64,000 bases of DNA from an uncultured Oscillospiraceae bacterium (lineage in GTDB: Bacteria > Bacillota > Clostridia > Oscillospirales > Oscillospiraceae). A program made the translations under genes and the position numbers. The stretch is taken from positions 10,259 to 74,258 of the forward strand of contig CATZRD010000007.1 of NCBI GenBank assembly GCA_958423465.1, in the 5' to 3' direction. Each line of letters opens with the position of its first letter. Within the stretch, counting starts at the first letter, position 1. This document shows positions 30,476 to 42,533 of this stretch, piece by piece. The notes under the pieces were generated by a model that did no database searches, was not told where the DNA came from, and worked only from the letters and a program-made list of their open reading frames with translations.

Positions 30476-32065
30476 TTGTCAACGTTACAACATGAGATCC
30501 AGCGCCGGAGGACCTTCGCCATCATCTCCCACCCCGACGCCGGTAAAACGACCCTGACGGAGAAATTCCTGCTGTACGGCGGGGCCATCGCCCAGGCCGG
30601 CGAGGTGAAGGGCAAGCGGGCTCGGGCCGCCACCAGCGACTGGATGGAGATCGAGAAGCAGCGCGGTATTTCCGTCACCTCCTCCGTCATGCAGTTCCAG
30701 CACGACGGCTACTGCGTGAACATCCTGGACACCCCCGGCCACCAGGACTTCTCCGAGGACACCTACCGCACCCTGATGGCGGCGGACTCCGCCGTCATGG
30801 TCATCGACGGGGCCAAGGGCGTGGAGCCCCAGACCCGGAAGCTGTTCAAGGTCTGCGCCCTGCGGCACATCCCCATTTTCACCTTCATCAACAAGATGGA
30901 CCGGGAGACCCGGGACCCGCTGGCGCTGTGCGAGGAGGTGGAGCGGGAGCTGGGTATCGACACCTACCCCGTCAACTGGCCCATCGGCTGCGGCAGGGAG
31001 TTCCAGGGCGTCTATGACCGGGAGGAGGGGCACATCCTGTTCTTCTCCGACGAGGGCCACGCCAAAAAGGCCCAGGTCACCCGGGTGGACCTGGAGGACC
31101 CCGCCGTGGGGGAGATCATCGGCGAAACGCGCTGGGAGACCCTCCGGGAGGAGGTGGAACTGCTGGGCGCTGGCCGGGACTTTGATCTGGAGGCCGTCCG
31201 GGCGGGGAAGCTCAGCCCGGTGTTCTTCGGCTCGGCTCTGACCAACTTCGGCGTGGAGCCGTTTCTGAAGGCGTTTCTGCGGATGACCACGCCGCCGGTG
31301 AGCCGGGTCTCCGACCGGGGGGAGGTGGACGCCTTCTCCGAGGACTTCTCCGCCTTTGTTTTCAAGATCCAGGCCAACATGAACAAGGCCCACCGGGACC
31401 GGATCGCTTTCATGCGGGTGTGCTCCGGCCGGTTCCAGCGGGACAGCGAGTACTACCACATGCAGAGCGGCAGGAAGCTGCGGCTCAGCCAGCCTCAGCA
31501 GATGCTGGCCGCCGAGCGGGAGATCATCGACGAGGCCTACGCCGGGGACATCATCGGTGTGTTCGACCCGGGCATTTTCTCCATCGGGGACACCATCACC
31601 GTGCCGGAGAAGAAGTTCCGGTTCCAGGGCATCCCCACCTTCGAGCCGGAGCACTTCATGCGGGTATCCCCCAGGGACACCATGAAGCGCAAGCAGTTCA
31701 TCAAGGGCACGGAGCAGATCGCCCAGGAGGGCGCCATCCAGATCTTCAAGGTGCCGTATGCCGGCATGGAGGAGGTCATCGTGGGCGTGGTGGGCACCCT
31801 GCAGTTCGACGTGTTCCAGTACCGCATGCGCAGCGAGTACGGCGTGGAGCTGCGGATGGAGGGTCTGCCCTACGACCACCTGCGGCTCATCGCCAAGACC
31901 CCCTGCGAGCCCAAGGACCTGACCCTGTGCTCCGACGCCGCCCTGCTGGAGGATTTCCGGGGCCACAGCCTGGTGGCCCTCAGCGGCGAGTGGCCGGTGA
32001 ACTATCTCATCAAGCACAATCCGGGCCTGGAGCTGGCGGACATCTTTACAGAGAGCCACGACTGA
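30476..32065 (+). CDS. prfC: Peptide chain release factor 3
   Basis: A 529-residue translational GTPase, the usual RF3 length. G-domain motifs: SHPDAGKTT (G1, about residues 17-25), RGISVTSS (G2), DTPGHQDF (G3), NKMDRETRDP (G4). Domains II and III follow, ending KHNPGLELADIF. It recycles RF1/RF2 from the ribosome. TTG at 30476 is chosen because GGAGGG lies 8 bases upstream and the length fits; the ATG at 30431 would add 15 unsupported residues. It has its own promoter and terminator. Confidence 0.95.
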   Translation: MSTLQHEIQRRRTFAIISHPDAGKTTLTEKFLLYGGAIAQAGEVKGKRARAATSDWMEIEKQRGISVTSSVMQFQHDGYCVNILDTPGHQDFSEDTYRTLMAADSAVMVIDGAKGVEPQTRKLFKVCALRHIPIFTFINKMDRETRDPLALCEEVERELGIDTYPVNWPIGCGREFQGVYDREEGHILFFSDEGHAKKAQVTRVDLEDPAVGEIIGETRWETLREEVELLGAGRDFDLEAVRAGKLSPVFFGSALTNFGVEPFLKAFLRMTTPPVSRVSDRGEVDAFSEDFSAFVFKIQANMNKAHRDRIAFMRVCSGRFQRDSEYYHMQSGRKLRLSQPQQMLAAEREIIDEAYAGDIIGVFDPGIFSIGDTITVPEKKFRFQGIPTFEPEHFMRVSPRDTMKRKQFIKGTEQIAQEGAIQIFKVPYAGMEEVIVGVVGTLQFDVFQYRMRSEYGVELRMEGLPYDHLRLIAKTPCEPKDLTLCSDAALLEDFRGHSLVALSGEWPVNYLIKHNPGLELADIFTESHD

Positions 32066-32106
32066 GAAGGCCCTGGACGCGCCGGAGAACGGAAAAAGAA
32101 AAACAG

Positions 32107-32142
32107 ACCGGGAGGAGAGACCTTTGCGTCTCTCCTCCCGGT
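32107..32142. terminator. Bidirectional terminator between prfC and ribF
   Basis: A 14-bp stem (ACCGGGAGGAGAGA and its complement) separates convergent genes, 41 bases after the prfC stop. Confidence 0.85.
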
Positions 32143-32165
32143 TCGCGTATCCAAGGCCCGGCGGG

Positions 32166-33077
32166 TCACAGGCCCAAAACGACTTTCGCCTGGAGGGCGT
32201 CCTGGGCGATCTGCCGGGACAGGGCCTCCAAGGAGTCGAACCGCCGCTCCCGCCGGAGAAAGGCGATCAGCTCCACCCGGCACTGGGCGCCGTAGAGGTC
32301 GCCGCCGCCGCTGAGCAGATAGCTCTCCACCGTGACGGGACCGCCGCCGTCCACCGTGGGCCGCACGCCGATATTGGTGACGGCGGGATAGACGCCGCCG
32401 TCCACCGTGACATAGGCGGCGTAGACGCCGTAGGCGGGGAGGAGCTGATGGGGGTCCGGGACCAGATTCAGGGTGGGGGCGCCCAGCTGGCTGCCCAGGC
32501 CCCTGCCCCGGCGCACGGGACCGGAGATGGAAAAGCCGTGGCCCAAAAACCGCCGGGCGGTCTCCAGATCCCCCTGTTCCAGCAGGGAGCGGATATGGGT
32601 GGAGCTGACGGTGATACCGTCCAGCCGCACCGGCGGGATGATGTCGCAGCCCAGCCCCCGGCGGCGGCACTCCTCCGCCAGAAGGGCCGCGTTCCCCTGA
32701 TTTCTGTGGCCGAAGCGGAAGTCGTGGCCCGCCACCAGCCATCCGGCGTGATAGCGCTCCCGCAGGTCCGTGATAAAGTCCTGCCAGGGCATGGTCATCA
32801 TCCGCTGGTCGAAGGGGGCGATGAACACCTGCCGGATGGGGAACAGCTCCTCCACCAGCCGCCGCCGGTCCTCGGCGGAGGTGAGCAGCGGCACCGGCAG
32901 ACTGGTGACGAACTCCCGGGGGGAGCGGTCAAAGGTAAAGACCGCCGGCTCCATATCCCGCTCCCGTCCCCGCTGGACGGCCCGGGCCATCAGGGCCTGA
33001 TGGCCCAGGTGGACGCCGTCAAAAAAGCCCAGCGCGATGACGGTGGGGCGGTCTGCCCCGCCGGCATGATCGGTCAT
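32166..33077 (-). CDS. ribF: Bifunctional riboflavin kinase / FAD synthetase
   Basis: A 303-residue two-domain enzyme. The N-terminal nucleotidyltransferase has ALGFFDGVHLGHQALM and FTFDRSPREF; the C-terminal flavokinase domain begins near residue 185 with ISGPVRRGRGLGSQLGAPTLNL and continues with GVYAAYVTVDGGVYPAVTNIGVRPTV and ESYLL. It makes FMN and FAD from riboflavin. It is the last gene of the prsA-truB-ribF unit, 24 bases downstream of truB, the usual truB-ribF pairing. Confidence 0.95.
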   Translation of the reverse strand: MTDHAGGADRPTVIALGFFDGVHLGHQALMARAVQRGRERDMEPAVFTFDRSPREFVTSLPVPLLTSAEDRRRLVEELFPIRQVFIAPFDQRMMTMPWQDFITDLRERYHAGWLVAGHDFRFGHRNQGNAALLAEECRRRGLGCDIIPPVRLDGITVSSTHIRSLLEQGDLETARRFLGHGFSISGPVRRGRGLGSQLGAPTLNLVPDPHQLLPAYGVYAAYVTVDGGVYPAVTNIGVRPTVDGGGPVTVESYLLSGGGDLYGAQCRVELIAFLRRERRFDSLEALSRQIAQDALQAKVVLGL

Positions 33078-33101
33078 GGTCCCATCCCTCCTTCCGGCGC
33101 T

Positions 33102-33971
33102 TCAGCCGCCGAAGAAATTCCTGATAGACGTGAGGACGCCGTTTTCACAGCGGCTGACGCAGAGAAACTGGCCGTTTTCGCCGTAGACCCGGTAGGTCCC
33201 ATCCCCCAGATCCCGGACCGGCACCGGGTTGCCGTTGCGGCACAGCCGCTCCAGCCGGGGCAGGGGCAGCGTGTAGGCGGGATACCGGGCAAAGAGACTG
33301 TCGGCGGGCATGAGGGCCGCCGCGCCCCGTTCCTGGACCTGCTCCAGGGTCACGGCCTGGTCCAGAGTGAACCCGGCGGCCATGGTGCGCCGGAGGCTGG
33401 ACATACACCCGCCGCAGCCCAGGGCCTGGCCGATGTCGTGGCAGAGGGTGCGGATATAGGTGCCCTTGGAGCAGCGGACCCGGAGGGAGAAGTCCTCCCC
33501 CGCGTCCGGCCAGCCCAGCAGCTCCAGTTCGTGGATGGTGACGGGCCGGGGGGCCCTCTCCACCTCTACGCCCTGCCGGGCCAGCTCGTAGAGCTTTTTC
33601 CCATTCCGCTTGATGGCGGAGTACATGGGGGGGATCTGGAGGATGTCCCCGGTGAACCGCTCCAACAGGGCGGTCAGCTCCGGACGGGTGACGGAGACTG
33701 GGTACTTCTCCAGGACCTCGCCGGTGGTGTCCTGGGTGTTGGTCACAAGGCCCAGCCGCAGTCCGGCGAGGTACTCCTTGTCCCCCTTTTCGGCGAACTC
33801 CACCGCCCGGGTGGCGCTGCCCACGAACACCGGCAGGACGCCGGTGGCCATGGGGTCCAATGTCCCGGCGTGGCCGATCCGTCGCTCTCCCAAAATGCCC
33901 CGCAGCTTGGCGCACACGTCCATGCTGGTCCACCCGGCGGGTTTGTCAATGATGATGATTCCGTTCGGCAT
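33102..33971 (-). CDS. truB: tRNA pseudouridine(55) synthase
   Basis: A 289-residue TruB: IIIIDKPAGWTSMDV, GHAGTLDPMATGVLPV with the catalytic Asp39, IPPMYSAIK, and RCSKGTYIRTLCHDIG, then a C-terminal PUA-like region. It converts U55 to pseudouridine in the T loop of tRNA. The ATG at 33971 has GGGAGGG immediately upstream. That ribosome site belongs to an inserted sequence: the first 20 codons also occur 208 bases upstream, so this is a rebuilt 5' end (see the repeat entries). The intact frame shows the gene stays functional. Confidence 0.93.
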   Translation of the reverse strand: MPNGIIIIDKPAGWTSMDVCAKLRGILGERRIGHAGTLDPMATGVLPVFVGSATRAVEFAEKGDKEYLAGLRLGLVTNTQDTTGEVLEKYPVSVTRPELTALLERFTGDILQIPPMYSAIKRNGKKLYELARQGVEVERAPRPVTIHELELLGWPDAGEDFSLRVRCSKGTYIRTLCHDIGQALGCGGCMSSLRRTMAAGFTLDQAVTLEQVQERGAAALMPADSLFARYPAYTLPLPRLERLCRNGNPVPVRDLGDGTYRVYGENGQFLCVSRCENGVLTSIRNFFGG

Positions 33972-33973
33972 AC
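33912..33973. repeat. 62-bp direct repeat, copy A (start of intact truB)
   Basis: Contains the first 20 truB codons and matches 34120-34181 at 59 of 62 positions by my alignment. Confidence 0.9.
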
Positions 33974-34179
33974 GTCCCTCCCAGCGCCAGGCTCCGGCGC
34001 GAGCGCGCCGGTACGAGCATTTTGGCGGAGCCAAAATCTCGGCGCAGGGCGAATTCACTTCGCCCGAGCATGTTTGATCCGATGGGGCCCCCGGCGGGCG
34101 CGGAGCGCCCACTGGGGAGGCACACGTCCATGCTGGTCCACCCGGCGGGCTTGTCAATGATGATGATTCCGCTGGGCAT
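33946..34179 (-). pseudogene. Duplicated truB 5' fragment fused to the inserted element
   Basis: ATG at 34179 encodes MPSGIIIIDKPAGWTSMDVC, the same 20 residues as intact TruB apart from Ser for Asn at position 3. It then runs on through the hairpin-rich insert to a stop at 33946, giving 77 residues. It lies 4 bases after the stop of the PrsA-like gene, the expected position of the original truB start. It is probably the old 5' end left behind by the insertion. Expression of the hybrid peptide is possible but unproven. Confidence 0.75.
33974..34119. repeat. Hairpin-rich inserted element between the truB direct repeats
   Basis: 146 bases with four short palindromes in a row: CCGGCGCG/CGCGCCGG (33993-34010), ATTTTGGC/GCCAAAAT (34019-34037), GGGCGAA/TTCGCCC (34048-34066) and GGGCGC/GCGCCC (34096-34110). 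The ends carry imperfect CTCCCAG/CTGGGGAG arms. This resembles small non-autonomous palindromic repeats of bacterial genomes; other copies would be expected elsewhere but cannot be checked here. Confidence 0.7.
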
Positions 34180-34181
34180 AC
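34120..34181. repeat. 62-bp direct repeat, copy B (orphan truB start)
   Basis: Second copy of the truB 5' end, directly next to the PrsA-like gene; differs from copy A at three positions. Confidence 0.9.
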
Positions 34182-34183
34182 AG

Positions 34184-35404
34184 TTACTCCGCGGGGGCGT
34201 CGGAGGGCTCGCCGGCGTCATCGGCGCCGTCAGCGTCCCCGCCGCTCTCCGCCTGCTGCTGGGCCTCTTTGGCGGCCTTGGCGGCGTCCACGGCGGCGGT
34301 GAACCGGGTGTAGTAGGTCCCCGCGTCCACGGCATCCGCCGCCTCCGTCACCTCCAGGGGGTGCTCCTGCCCGTAGTCCGCCAGAAGCTGATCCAGGTAC
34401 TCGCCGCGGATGGCCTCCTCAATACCGGTCTCGTCCGAGGCCAGGCCCTCCGCCAGATCCTTCCGCAGAAGGATGTGGTAGCCGTAGGAGGTCTCGATGA
34501 TATCGCTGATCTCGCCGGGGGCCAGGGCGGCCGCGGCGTCCTCAAACCCCTGGACCATCTCGCCGGAGGAGAAGATGTAGCCGTCGGGGTAGGAGGCCCG
34601 GCCGGGGTCCTCGCTGTACTGGTCCGCCAGCTGGGCGAAAAGCGCCGCCGGGTCGCTGCTGGAGCGGAGCTGGGCCAGCAGGTCCTCCATAGTGGCGCGC
34701 TTTTCGGCGATCTCCTCGTCGGAGAGGGCCTCACCGGTGGCCTGGTCCTGGGTCAGCAGCAGGATGTGGTCGGCGTAGGTGCGGTACTGGTCATAGTCGG
34801 CGGGGTCCAGATAGAGCCCGCTGCCCTCCTGCCCCACCTGCTCCAGCAGGTGCTGGTACAGATAGGCGGCGGCGTTGATCCGGGTGAAGCCCTCCTGAGT
34901 GAGGCCGGTCTGGTAGAGATAGTCGGCATAGGCGTCCTCGCCGCCCAGACTCTCCACGGCGGAGGCCCGGTCCGCCTCGATGGCGTCCAGATCCTCCTGG
35001 GTCAGGCTGACGCCGTGCTCCTCCGCCAGAGCGTCGATGGCCGCGTAGTAGGAGACGGTGCTGGCCGCCCGGTCTTTGGCCAGCTGGCTGAGGGTCTGCC
35101 CGTCCTCCAGAGAGGCGGACCAGTCGATGGAGCCGTCCTCCAGAAACAGCTCGCTGTAGATGCCGTAATAGGAGTTGAGCATATGGATCTGATACTCCAG
35201 ATTGCCGCAGCTGTAGCCCAGCCAGTAGAAGTAGTGCTGGGCAGGGATCTCCCGGCCGTCGATAACGGCGGCGGTCTCCTCCGGCGGGATGGCGGTGATG
35301 TCATAGGGGATGCTGTGGATGGGGGCGGGCTCCTCCTGGCCGCAGCCGGCCAGGACGGTGAGCGCCAGAACAAGGGTCAGGAGCAGAGCAAGCAGTTTTT
35401 TCAT
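34184..35404 (-). CDS. PrsA/SurA-like peptidyl-prolyl isomerase lipoprotein
   Basis: A 406-residue exported lipoprotein. The signal peptide MKKLLALLLTLVLALTVLAGC ends in an LAGC lipobox, so the mature protein is anchored through Cys21. A SurA-like N-terminal helical region is followed by a parvulin-type domain (about residues 240-345, with YSEDPGRASYPDGYIFSSGEMVQGFEDAAAALAPGEIS and GYHILLRKD). The tail is Ala/Gly/Asp rich. It would fold proteins outside the membrane. The ATG at 35404 fits the signal peptide; the GTG at 35419 is only the ribosome-site region. truB follows. Confidence 0.88.
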   Translation of the reverse strand: MKKLLALLLTLVLALTVLAGCGQEEPAPIHSIPYDITAIPPEETAAVIDGREIPAQHYFYWLGYSCGNLEYQIHMLNSYYGIYSELFLEDGSIDWSASLEDGQTLSQLAKDRAASTVSYYAAIDALAEEHGVSLTQEDLDAIEADRASAVESLGGEDAYADYLYQTGLTQEGFTRINAAAYLYQHLLEQVGQEGSGLYLDPADYDQYRTYADHILLLTQDQATGEALSDEEIAEKRATMEDLLAQLRSSSDPAALFAQLADQYSEDPGRASYPDGYIFSSGEMVQGFEDAAAALAPGEISDIIETSYGYHILLRKDLAEGLASDETGIEEAIRGEYLDQLLADYGQEHPLEVTEAADAVDAGTYYTRFTAAVDAAKAAKEAQQQAESGGDADGADDAGEPSDAPAE

Positions 35405-35437
35405 TGGTACATTCCTCACAGTTTCATCATGGCGCCT

Positions 35438-38791
<3,354 letters not shown>

Positions 38792-38822
38792 GAAAAGCTC
38801 CTTTGCGGCAGAATGGTTCGCT

Positions 38823-39410
38823 CTAATTATATGCGTTCTGGGCGGCGGCGACCCCTTTTTCTATGACGCAGAGGGCGGCGTCCACCGCCCGGGACACGGC
38901 CTCGTCCGCGATCTTCCGCTCGGCGGGGGAGAAGCCGCCGATGACCCAGTCCACCATCTGATAGTCCGGGTGCTCCGGCGCGCCCACCCCCACCCGGACC
39001 CGGGGAAACTGGTCCGTGCCCAGGTGGGCGATGATGTTTTTCAGGCCGTTGTGGCCGCCGGCGCTGCCCCCGGCCCGGACCCGCAGCTTGCCCAGAGGGA
39101 GGGATACGTCGTCGGAGATTACCAGCACATGGTCCTGAGGAATCCGGTAAAAGCCCCCCGCCAGCTTCACCGACTCGCCGCTGAGGTTCATATAGGTCTG
39201 GGGCTTGAGCACCAGGACCCGGACCCCGCCCACCCGGATCTCCCCGGTGAGAGCGCGGTATTTCAGCTTGTTGAACTTCACGCCCTCCCGGCGGGCCAGC
39301 TCGTCGGCGGCCATAAAGCCGATGTTGTGGCGGGTGTTCTCGTATTCTCTGCCGGGATTGCCCAGGCAGACCAGCAGCCACTGGATGCCGCCGGCGGAAC
39401 GTTGGAACAT
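38823..39410 (-). CDS. pth: Peptidyl-tRNA hydrolase
   Basis: A 195-residue Pth with CLGNPGREYENTRHNIGF (His28 catalytic), KPQTYMNLSGESV, VISDDVSLPLGKLRVRAGGSAGGHNGLKNI and FPRVRVGVG. It releases peptides from dropped-off peptidyl-tRNA. It lies between prs and mfd in the conserved prs-pth-mfd order. The first ten residues (MFQRSAGGIQ) are longer than usual; a later start is possible but no other Met or good ribosome site precedes the core. Confidence 0.93.
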   Translation of the reverse strand: MFQRSAGGIQWLLVCLGNPGREYENTRHNIGFMAADELARREGVKFNKLKYRALTGEIRVGGVRVLVLKPQTYMNLSGESVKLAGGFYRIPQDHVLVISDDVSLPLGKLRVRAGGSAGGHNGLKNIIAHLGTDQFPRVRVGVGAPEHPDYQMVDWVIGGFSPAERKIADEAVSRAVDAALCVIEKGVAAAQNAYN

Positions 39411-39490
39411 GGGGACGCGCTCCTTTCATAAAGACGGACCAAGGCGGGGACGGGATAGACCCGCCCCCGCTGGGATGTATCTGGATGGAC

Positions 39491-39511
39491 CCCCCGCCCG
39501 GCAGGCGGGGG
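39491..39511 (-). terminator. Weak hairpin after prs
   Basis: CCCCCGCC and GGCGGGGG form an 8-bp stem downstream of the prs stop on the minus strand. No U-run follows, so it is probably a partial terminator or a stability element. Confidence 0.4.
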
Positions 39512-39531
39512 AGCGAATCTCGCGCCCCGGA

Positions 39532-40497
<966 letters not shown>

Positions 40498-40603
40498 TTT
40501 CCTCTCTCTTCTTCGTTGTAGTTTCCTTTGATCGCCGCAGCGTGAAGAAACAGTCAGACCCGCAGGGATATAATCCGCCTCCGGCGGAATGGGAACAAAA
40601 GGG

Positions 40604-41632
40604 TTACGGCTTTTTGTGGAGCTCCCGGCGCTTTTTGGCCCAGCCGGGCTTTTCCTCCTGCCGGACCCGGCCGATGGCCAGACTGCCGGCGGCCACGTCC
40701 TTTGTCACGGTGGTGCCGGCGGCCACATAGGCGCCGTCTCCCAGGGAAACGGGGGAGATCAGGTTGGTGTTGCAGCCGATGAACACGTCGTCGCCGATGG
40801 CGGAGCGGTACTTGCGGAAGCCGTCGTAGTTGGAGGTGATGGTGCCGCAGCCGAAGTTCACCCGGCTGCCCACGTCCGTATCGCCCACATAGGTGAGATG
40901 GCTCATCTTGGTGTCCTGGCCGAAGCTGGCGTTTTTGATCTCCACATAGGCCCCCGCCTTGCACCCGTCGCCCAGCCGGCAGTTGGGGCGGATGTGGGCA
41001 AAGGGTCCCACATGGACGTTCCTGCCCAGCTCGCTGGAATAGACCTGGGAGGCGTTGACCACGGAGCCGTCGCCGATCCGGGAGCTGTCGATGAGGGCGT
41101 TGGGCCCGATCTCGCAGCCGCTGCCGATGACCACAGGGCCCCGCAGGATGACGCCGGGCAGAAGGGTGGTCCCCGGTCCGATCACCGCCCGGGGGTCGAT
41201 ATAGACAGCGTCGGGGTCCAGCATGAGAACGCCGGCCTCCTGCCAGCGGAGAGCGGTCTCCTCCCGTAGGAGCCGCTGGGTGAAGCGCAGCTCCGGCCCG
41301 GAGGCGATGGGCAGCATGCCGCCGGCCGCCGGCAGCATCGCCTGCCGCACCTCCTGGACCGGGAGATCCCCGGCGAAGGCGGCGATGTCCCGGCGGTACG
41401 CCTCCTCATCGCCCAGGGCGGTCTCGGCCCCCTGGGGGACGCAGGCGGCGGCTTCCTCCCGAAGCTCCGGTCCGCAGACAATAAAAAACCGCCCGACGCC
41501 CTCCTTCATCCAGGCCCGCATACACCAGGTCAGCGCGGGACAGAACAACACGTTTTGCAGCATCAGCGGTTTTCCATTTTCCACAGGGACGCCGTCGCCG
41601 GTGAGAAAGATCGCGATACATCTGCTGTCCAT
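40604..41632 (-). CDS. GlmU-like protein with left-handed beta-helix acetyltransferase domain, N-terminal domain degenerate
   Basis: A 342-residue protein. The C-terminal part (about residue 140 on) is a hexapeptide-repeat helix with GlmU blocks VIGSGCEIGPNALI, GPFAHIRPNCRLGDGCKAG, EIKNASFG and GCGTITSNYDG (GlcN-1-P/acetyl-CoA site). The N-terminal about 100-130 residues replace the normal 230-residue uridylyltransferase domain and show no LAAGxGTRM motif. So it can probably acetylate glucosamine 1-phosphate but not make UDP-GlcNAc by itself. It precedes prs, where glmU normally sits. Confidence 0.75.
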   Translation of the reverse strand: MDSRCIAIFLTGDGVPVENGKPLMLQNVLFCPALTWCMRAWMKEGVGRFFIVCGPELREEAAACVPQGAETALGDEEAYRRDIAAFAGDLPVQEVRQAMLPAAGGMLPIASGPELRFTQRLLREETALRWQEAGVLMLDPDAVYIDPRAVIGPGTTLLPGVILRGPVVIGSGCEIGPNALIDSSRIGDGSVVNASQVYSSELGRNVHVGPFAHIRPNCRLGDGCKAGAYVEIKNASFGQDTKMSHLTYVGDTDVGSRVNFGCGTITSNYDGFRKYRSAIGDDVFIGCNTNLISPVSLGDGAYVAAGTTVTKDVAAGSLAIGRVRQEEKPGWAKKRRELHKKP

Positions 41633-41676
41633 GGGGCGGCCCTCCTGTTTCCCGATAGGATCTTACTTGCACCTCA

Positions 41677-41704
41677 ATTATAGCAGACGTGACCGGTTAT
41701 GCAA
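41677..41704 (-). promoter_or_regulatory. Promoter of the glmU-like gene
   Basis: TTGCAT (41704-41699), a 16-base spacer and consensus TATAAT (41682-41677) on the minus strand. Confidence 0.75.
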
Positions 41705-41879
41705 GGGGGATTTTAGAAAAAGCGTCGGATATTTTGCACAAATAACTGCGAAGATTTTTTATTGCGGCTATTTGCACAAGTTTTTCCGAAGGATTTCCGG
41801 AGAAATTCGTTGTTTTGTAGGAAGGGAGACCCGCACGGAAGATTTTTCACAAAAATACGAAGAAATTGTGTCGTTATGC

Positions 41880-41908
41880 TTGAATTTGGAATAGAATTGG
41901 TTTACAAT
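41880..41908 (+). promoter_or_regulatory. Promoter of trmL
   Basis: TTGAAT (41880-41885), a 17-base spacer and TACAAT (41903-41908), about 60 bases before the start. Confidence 0.75.
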
Positions 41909-41966
41909 GTACGCTGTTAAAATTTGGACGGGCCGGCCGGGGGAGCGGCCCCGGGGAGGCGGTGGA

Positions 41967-42458
41967 ATGCTCAATATCGTGCTGGTGGAGCCGGAGATCC
42001 CGCCGAACTGCGGCAACGCGGCCAGGACCTGCGCCGCCACCGGCAGCCGCCTGCATCTGGTGGAGCCCCTGGGCTTCGACATTTCGGAAAAGGCGGTGCG
42101 CCGGGCGGGGCTGGACTACTGGCATCTGGTGGAGGTCAGCGTCTACCGGGACTTGCCGGACCTGTTCCGCCGGCATCCGGAGGCGAGGGAGGACCTGTGG
42201 CTTGCCACCACCAAGGCCCCCAGGAGTTACGCCGAAGCGGCCTTTTCTCCCGACTGCTGGCTCTTTTTCGGGAAGGAGACCGCGGGGCTGCCCGCCGCCT
42301 TCCGGGAGGCCCACCGGGACCGGTGCGTCCGCCTTCCCATGGTGGACGCGGCCAGGAGCCTGAACCTTTCAAACTCCGTGGCCATTCTCACCTACGAGGC
42401 TCTGCGGCAGAACAGGTTTCCCGGGCTGCTGGACAGGGGAGAGATGGCGGAGGACTGA
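41967..42458 (+). CDS. trmL: tRNA (cytidine(34)-2'-O)-methyltransferase
   Basis: A 163-residue SPOUT methyltransferase: MLNIVLVEPEIPPNCGNAARTCAATG start, HLVEPLGFDIS, FFGKETAGLP and RLPMVDAARSLNLSNSVAILTYE, which forms the knotted SAM site. It methylates the wobble nucleotide of tRNA-Leu isoacceptors. GGGGAGG lies about 8 bases before the ATG at 41967; an ATG at 41907 overlaps the -10 box and is rejected. It precedes the glycolytic cluster by 75 bases and may be read into it. Confidence 0.92.
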   Translation: MLNIVLVEPEIPPNCGNAARTCAATGSRLHLVEPLGFDISEKAVRRAGLDYWHLVEVSVYRDLPDLFRRHPEAREDLWLATTKAPRSYAEAAFSPDCWLFFGKETAGLPAAFREAHRDRCVRLPMVDAARSLNLSNSVAILTYEALRQNRFPGLLDRGEMAED

Positions 42459-42533
42459 TATCCCCGCCCCGCGCGCATACTAATCATATAGAAGAGATAA
42501 GAATATATAAAATTCCGAAAGGAGCGTTTATTC

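Larger units (their letters stand above)
41633..41966. other. 334-base intergenic region with divergent promoters
   Basis: No reading frame with coding character is seen here. The stretch is A+T rich compared with its surroundings. It holds a minus-strand promoter for the glmU-like gene and a plus-strand promoter for trmL. A 9-base direct repeat TTTGCACAA occurs at 41733-41741 and 41771-41779. Confidence 0.6.

Noticed and set aside
33912..34181. The truB repeats as a sequencing or assembly error
   Set aside because: The copies differ at three positions, two in synonymous or tolerated places, and unique sequence lies between; an assembly duplication would normally be identical. It still should be confirmed with long reads.
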